Origin: JANYIP01 sp031394045
GTDB lineage: Bacteria; Actinomycetota; Actinomycetes; Prado026
Assembly (NCBI GenBank): GCA_031394045.1
Contig: JANMWN010000050.1
Location: 1-33,684 of the forward strand
Reading direction: 5' to 3'
Length of the DNA stretch: 33,684 nucleotides
Part shown: in pieces, positions 30,215-33,684 of the stretch
How the letters are laid out: each line of letters starts with the position of its first letter
Position numbering within the stretch: the stretch's first letter is position 1
Translations under genes and position numbers: made by a program
Notes under the pieces: generated by a model
What the model saw: only the letters and a program-made list of their open reading frames with translations
What the model was told of the DNA's origin: nothing
Database searches by the model: none

Positions 30215-31484
30215 ACAGGCAGACCTTCAAGCGTCATCCAAGGCTGCGGCACCCGCCGGTTTGGGCTTCCTCGTCGGCGTTGCGTTCCTGGTCCCCGTGG
30301 CGTCCAGAGCCGGACTAACGCTCGGGCACGTGATCCTGATCGCCCTCCTGCCGGTCACCCTTGCGGCCAGTTGGAGAGTACGCGCGACCCGCTATCTCTT
30401 CGGCGCTGAGGCTCTTTGGTTCATCGCTGCTGCCACGACGGACCGTCTTTCGGGCGTGGATCTGCACTCGTCATACCTCACGCTGGTGCGACCGGTCGCC
30501 ATCTTCGTCACTTACTGCGGGTTCTTGTGGCTGATCCGCCTTGGTCGGGCGCATGCCCTTGCCGCCGGGGCGGGATTCCTTGTCGGAGTCATGGCCGCCT
30601 CGGCCACCTACCGCGTCGGCAACTTCGTCCTCGATCCGTGGAAGTACGCCCTTGGCGATCCGGTGAGCCTCGCTCTGGTCTGTGCCGCAGGATGGGCACT
30701 GTTTCACCGACGCACCTGGCTCGCGATAGGTCTTGGCTCAGTCGCCTTGATGACCAACCTGCTCCTAGGTTTCCGCTCAGAAGCAGGAGTGCTTCTCGTC
30801 GCTGCCGCAGTGGCGGCGATGGCGGGTCGACCCCGTACGGGCGGGCGGCGGTGGCTTGTGAAGCTCGGCGCCTCGCTTGCGGCGGTCGTCTTCGTCGGCT
30901 ACCCCGCCTACGGCTTCCTTGCCAGCTCGGGACATCTGGGCGCCGAGCAGCAGTACAAGTGGGAGCGCCAGTCACAGATCACCGGTGGTGCCCTGATCGG
31001 TGCGCGACCCGAGTTCGTTGCGGCGTCATCGATCATCGGGCAGTCTCCGATCTTGGGACAGGGCACGGGCTTTTCCGTCGATGCCGGCACTCAGGCGCAC
31101 TTTCTCCAGAGGCTCACCCAGCTCGGCGTGAGCGTGGACGACCAGGACTCGCAGTTCTTCTTCGGGCAAGGTGTCTACCTGCACTCGTCCCTCTTCCAGA
31201 CCTGGGCTGAGTCCGGGATCCTGTCGCTGCCGGCGATGCTCATCCCGCTAATCCTGATCATGCGGGCTGTGGGTGCGGCGGTGAGACGTGGGTCACGCCC
31301 GTTGGCGCTGATCTTCGGGATGCTGGCAGCCCAGTTCACATGGGATTTCCTGTTCTCGCCGTGGCCGAGGCTTGGCCCGTCACTTCTTGGGGTCGCTACC
31401 GCCGCTGCTGTCGCCTACCTCGGTAGTCAGACGGCGAGTGTCGCCGTCGAGCCGGAGTCCCGAGTACTGGTGCTGACCTCATGA
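30207..31484 (+). CDS. O-antigen ligase/polymerase-like membrane protein (Wzy type)
   Basis: 425 residues with about 10-12 hydrophobic helices and a large loop (about 250-335: GHLGAEQQYKWERQSQITGG, GARPEFVAASSIIGQSPILGQGTGF, HSSLFQTWAESGIL). This loop pattern with a conserved H-S-x-L-F/W-x-E is that of the O-antigen ligase/Wzy family. It should polymerise or ligate repeat units outside the membrane. Overlaps the acetyltransferase by 8 bp and the glycosyltransferase by 4 bp. Sequence identity in this family is always low, so ligase versus polymerase is open. Confidence 0.85.
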   Translation: MSEQADLQASSKAAAPAGLGFLVGVAFLVPVASRAGLTLGHVILIALLPVTLAASWRVRATRYLFGAEALWFIAAATTDRLSGVDLHSSYLTLVRPVAIFVTYCGFLWLIRLGRAHALAAGAGFLVGVMAASATYRVGNFVLDPWKYALGDPVSLALVCAAGWALFHRRTWLAIGLGSVALMTNLLLGFRSEAGVLLVAAAVAAMAGRPRTGGRRWLVKLGASLAAVVFVGYPAYGFLASSGHLGAEQQYKWERQSQITGGALIGARPEFVAASSIIGQSPILGQGTGFSVDAGTQAHFLQRLTQLGVSVDDQDSQFFFGQGVYLHSSLFQTWAESGILSLPAMLIPLILIMRAVGAAVRRGSRPLALIFGMLAAQFTWDFLFSPWPRLGPSLLGVATAAAVAYLGSQTASVAVEPESRVLVLTS

Positions 31485-32248
31485 GCGTCGGGATCGTTGT
31501 TCCGACGCTGGGCGAGGCGGATCGTCGGAACTACCTGAGGGAGGCCATCAGCTCGATCAATGCGCAGCGTGAGGTTGACGTCTTGCTCGTGGTGGTGACT
31601 GTCGCCTCTCGGGTTGCTGAGCTTCAGGCGATGCTTCCTTCGGCGCGAGTGCTGAGTCAGCCGGGGCGCGGCATCGTCGATGCCATCGAGCACGGCTGGT
31701 CTCAACTCCCGGCAGACGTCGAGTTCGTCGCTTGGCTCGGCGACGACGACCGGCTGGCGGGGGGAGCCCTTGGTGCTGCGGTCGAAGCCCTTGAGGCCGC
31801 GCCAGGGGCGGGCATGGTGTTCGGTCGCTGCCGCTACATCGGACCAGATGGCGGGATGCGGCGAGAGGTGCGCCCCGGACGCATCGCTGTCTCGCTGCTA
31901 CGAATGGGCACCAACCTGATCGCCCAGCCTGGCGCGCTGTACCGACGTGCTGCGGTCGAGAACCTCGGCGGACTGGATCGGGGGATCGCGCTGGCGTTCG
32001 ACGTCGATCTGCACCTTCGACTGTCACGGTCGTTCAGGGCGATCTACCTTCCTCGGGTACTTGGAGAGGCCCGCGCGCACCCGGGATCCTTGACCACGAG
32101 CCAACGAGCCAGGTCGCTGGCTGAGGCCGACTGGGTGACTTCGCGTGACCTGCAGCAGCCGGCTGCGACGGCGATCGCTCTGTGTCGGCCAGTCACGCGA
32201 TTCGCCGCCCGCGTGAGCTCGAAGATCAGCAGCCGCTCTGCTGCGTAG
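31481..32248 (+). CDS. Family 2 glycosyltransferase
   Basis: 255 residues with a GT-A fold: VGIVVPTLGEADRRNYLREAISSI, QPGRGIVDAIEHGW, the metal/nucleotide site WLGDDDR (about 85-91) and QPGALYRRAAVENLGGLD. It adds one sugar to the growing repeat unit. It is the only glycosyltransferase in the window, and no sugar-phosphate primer enzyme is present, so the locus must rely on genes elsewhere. ATGA overlap with the polymerase gene. Last gene of the plus-strand operon; a hairpin follows its stop by 1 base. Confidence 0.9.
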   Translation: MSVGIVVPTLGEADRRNYLREAISSINAQREVDVLLVVVTVASRVAELQAMLPSARVLSQPGRGIVDAIEHGWSQLPADVEFVAWLGDDDRLAGGALGAAVEALEAAPGAGMVFGRCRYIGPDGGMRREVRPGRIAVSLLRMGTNLIAQPGALYRRAAVENLGGLDRGIALAFDVDLHLRLSRSFRAIYLPRVLGEARAHPGSLTTSQRARSLAEADWVTSRDLQQPAATAIALCRPVTRFAARVSSKISSRSAA

Positions 32249-32249
32249 C

Positions 32250-32276
32250 TTGTCCACAGGTTTTGCCTGTGGACAA
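32250..32276. repeat. Inverted pair of DnaA-box-like sequences / operon-end hairpin
   Basis: TTGTCCACAGG (32250-32260) and CCTGTGGACAA (32266-32276) form a perfect 11-bp stem with loop TTTTG. Each arm contains TTGTCCACA, a canonical high-GC DnaA box. A third near match, TGTGGAGAA, is at 32330-32338 (one base off). No T-run follows the stem. It may end the polysaccharide transcript or bind DnaA. The rest of the 127-bp gap to 32376 holds only the promoter below. Confidence 0.65.
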
Positions 32277-32363
32277 CGATCATGGTTCTGTCGGAGGCAC
32301 CTGCTACGGGAAATCGTCCCAGAAACCCTTGTGGAGAAACAACTTTCTGTCAGTGGGATGATC

Positions 32364-32369
32364 TAGGAT
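32364..32369 (+). promoter_or_regulatory. -10 element of the DUF222/HNH gene
   Basis: TAGGAT lies 6 bases before the ATG with no ribosome site, consistent with a leaderless mRNA. No good -35 was found. Confidence 0.5.
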
Positions 32370-32375
32370 CTGGGT

Positions 32376-33684
32376 ATGTCGATCACCGCGGTCGCCCCTT
32401 CGGCGGCCCCCGCCGTCGTGGTGGAGTCGGTGCTGGCGGACCTGGACCGGGCCCTGTCGGGGTTGACCGGGGTGGACTGGACCACCGCTGGCGGGGAGCG
32501 GCTGTTGGAGTGGGGTGGGCGGTTGTCGGTGGCCACGTCGCGACTCGCGGCGGTCCGGCTTTCGGTGGTGGCTGCTGTGCAGGCCGCGGGCGCGGCCAAG
32601 AGCACGGGGGCGAAGTCGACGGCGGAGTGGCTGCGTTCGCAGGGCACCGGTGCCGGGGTGGCGCGCCGTCAGGTGCACCTGGCGGAAGCCCTGGTCGAGC
32701 ACACCGCCACCCGTGAACGGTTCGCAGCGGGCAGGTGTAGTTCGGAGCAGGCTGAGGTGGTGCCGGGTTTCTGGACGCCCTGTCCGACGATGTCAGCCCC
32801 GAGGTGCGGGCTGATGCGGAGCAGGATCTGCTCGATCGGGCCGCCACGCTGGACCCGAAGGGTCTGCAGGAGGCGGCGACCCGGTGGGCTGCCCGGATCG
32901 ACCCCGCCGGGTCCGGTGACCTCGAAGCCCGCGAACAGGCCTCGCGGGCCGCCCGGGACTTCACCCTGTACCGGGGCCGGGACGGCGTGTGGCGGGCCAC
33001 CGGGCAGCTCGACACCGAAGGTGCAGCGTTCGTGATGGCCGCGATCGACCCCCTGGCCGCGCCGCGGCCCGCGACCGTGGACGGCCCGGACCCGCGTAGC
33101 CCCGGGCGGCGCCGCGGCGACGCCCTGGTCCAGCTCGCCCAGCTCGCCCTGACCAACGGGCTGCTCCCCGTCAACGGCGGAGTCGCAGCGACCGTGATGG
33201 TCACCATGACCCTCGAGCAGCTCACTGATGGTTTGCACCGAGCTGGCCTGGTCGATCCTGACGGCTGCCTCCCCGGCACCGGCCGGGACGGGGCCGCGTC
33301 GATCGCCGGAAGCCAGGACTGCGCGCAGATCGCCGGGGGGACGGTCCGTGCACGGATCTCCGCCGCGTTGGCGCGGCGGATGGCCTGCGAGGCGGGGATC
33401 ATCCCGGTGGTCCTGGGCGGCGCCAGCGAGGTCCTGGACCTCGGGCGTAGCAGGCGACTGGCCAGCCCGGCGCAACGTAAAGCCCTCACCCTGCGAGACC
33501 AGGGCTGCTCCCGGCCGCGCTGTGATACCCCACCGGCGTGGACCCAGGCCCACCACGTGACCTGGTGGGACCACGGCGGCCAGACCAACGTCTCGGAGAT
33601 GACCCTGGTCTGTGATCACTGCCACGACCTGGTCCACCACCACGGCTGGACCATCACCATGACCAACGGCCAACCCCAATGGCA
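32376..33684 (+). pseudogene. DUF222/HNH endonuclease, frame broken by -1, 3' end outside window
   Basis: The DUF222 domain starts MSITAVAP and runs normally to SSEQAEVV (codon at 32760). The family sequence then continues one base back: LDALSDDVSPEVRADAEQDL from 32771 onward, through LDLGRSRRLASPAQRKALTL and the HNH finger (AHHVTWW, CDHCHDLVHHHGW) to the window edge. Without the shift the frame reads unrelated residues to a stop at 33035. The break coincides with GGGTTTC (32765-32771). Either one base is lost (GTGGTGCCGGG from an expected GTGGTGGCCGGG), by mutation or sequencing error, or the ribosome slips. The rest of the gene looks intact, so the damage is recent or not real. Confidence 0.75.

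Overview
The window is high-GC actinobacterial chromosome. Mycothiol synthase, an orphan GlnR regulator, a Nur-type Fur protein, a polyphosphate kinase block and many apparent leaderless start codons all point to Actinomycetota. My best guess is a Nocardioidaceae-like member of the Propionibacteriales, but rank below phylum is inference. No tRNA, rRNA, CRISPR array, IS element or prophage gene was recognised. Genes are tightly packed and no stretch over 300 bases lacks a gene.

Layout. (1) 3-308: 3' end of a DUF222/HNH endonuclease gene. (2) 338-9216, minus strand: a phosphate module. ppk, a CYTH-CHAD polyphosphate-associated protein and a MutT1-like Nudix/phosphatase are followed by pstSCAB, which has a clear PHO box upstream and a strong hairpin between pstS and pstC. 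(3) 9253-10422: a self-inhibited Fic protein with a winged-helix C-terminus, under a leaderless promoter covered by three 22-bp-spaced direct repeats. (4) 10492-12309: mshD and glnR, minus strand. (5) 12416-15838, plus strand: alpha/beta hydrolase, a MoaD/ThiS-like protein and a membrane thioredoxin. A Cys-rich leaderless leader peptide then precedes a sulfur operon of DUF4395, CysA2-like sulfurtransferase and SseC/DUF1416. (6) 15835-20660: DsrE (minus), then an overlapping plus-strand run of a small membrane protein, nitrobindin-like protein, Nur-like regulator, YgfZ and DUF4012, followed by an LPxTG surface protein. (7) 20688-23033: a GNAT enzyme, then a two-gene unit made of a clan-CD (legumain/caspase-like) cysteine protease with an EF-hand loop and, just upstream, a small protein that resembles part of the protease N-terminus. 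(8) 23066-32248: an exopolysaccharide locus with a Wzz/BY-kinase, GDP-fucose synthase and two methyltransferases (minus), then GDP-mannose dehydratase, flippase, serine-acetyltransferase-like protein, polymerase/ligase and GT2 glycosyltransferase (plus). (9) 32376-end: a second DUF222/HNH gene whose frame is broken by -1 at a GGGTTTC heptamer.

How the genes work together. Regions 2-6 look like a conserved actinobacterial nutrient and redox block. From memory, parts of it match M. tuberculosis Rv0813c-Rv0820 (nitrobindin-like, sseC2, cysA2, thiX, glnR, mshD, pstB) and the ppk/mutT1 pair. Phosphate uptake and storage, nitrogen control, mycothiol, sulfane-sulfur transfer and metal sensing sit side by side. 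The Fic gene looks like an insertion into this block. The protease pair and the polysaccharide locus are accessory. The protease pair is the best candidate for an undescribed system, and the polysaccharide genes from about 28.3 to 32.2 kb look less GC-biased by eye than their neighbours.
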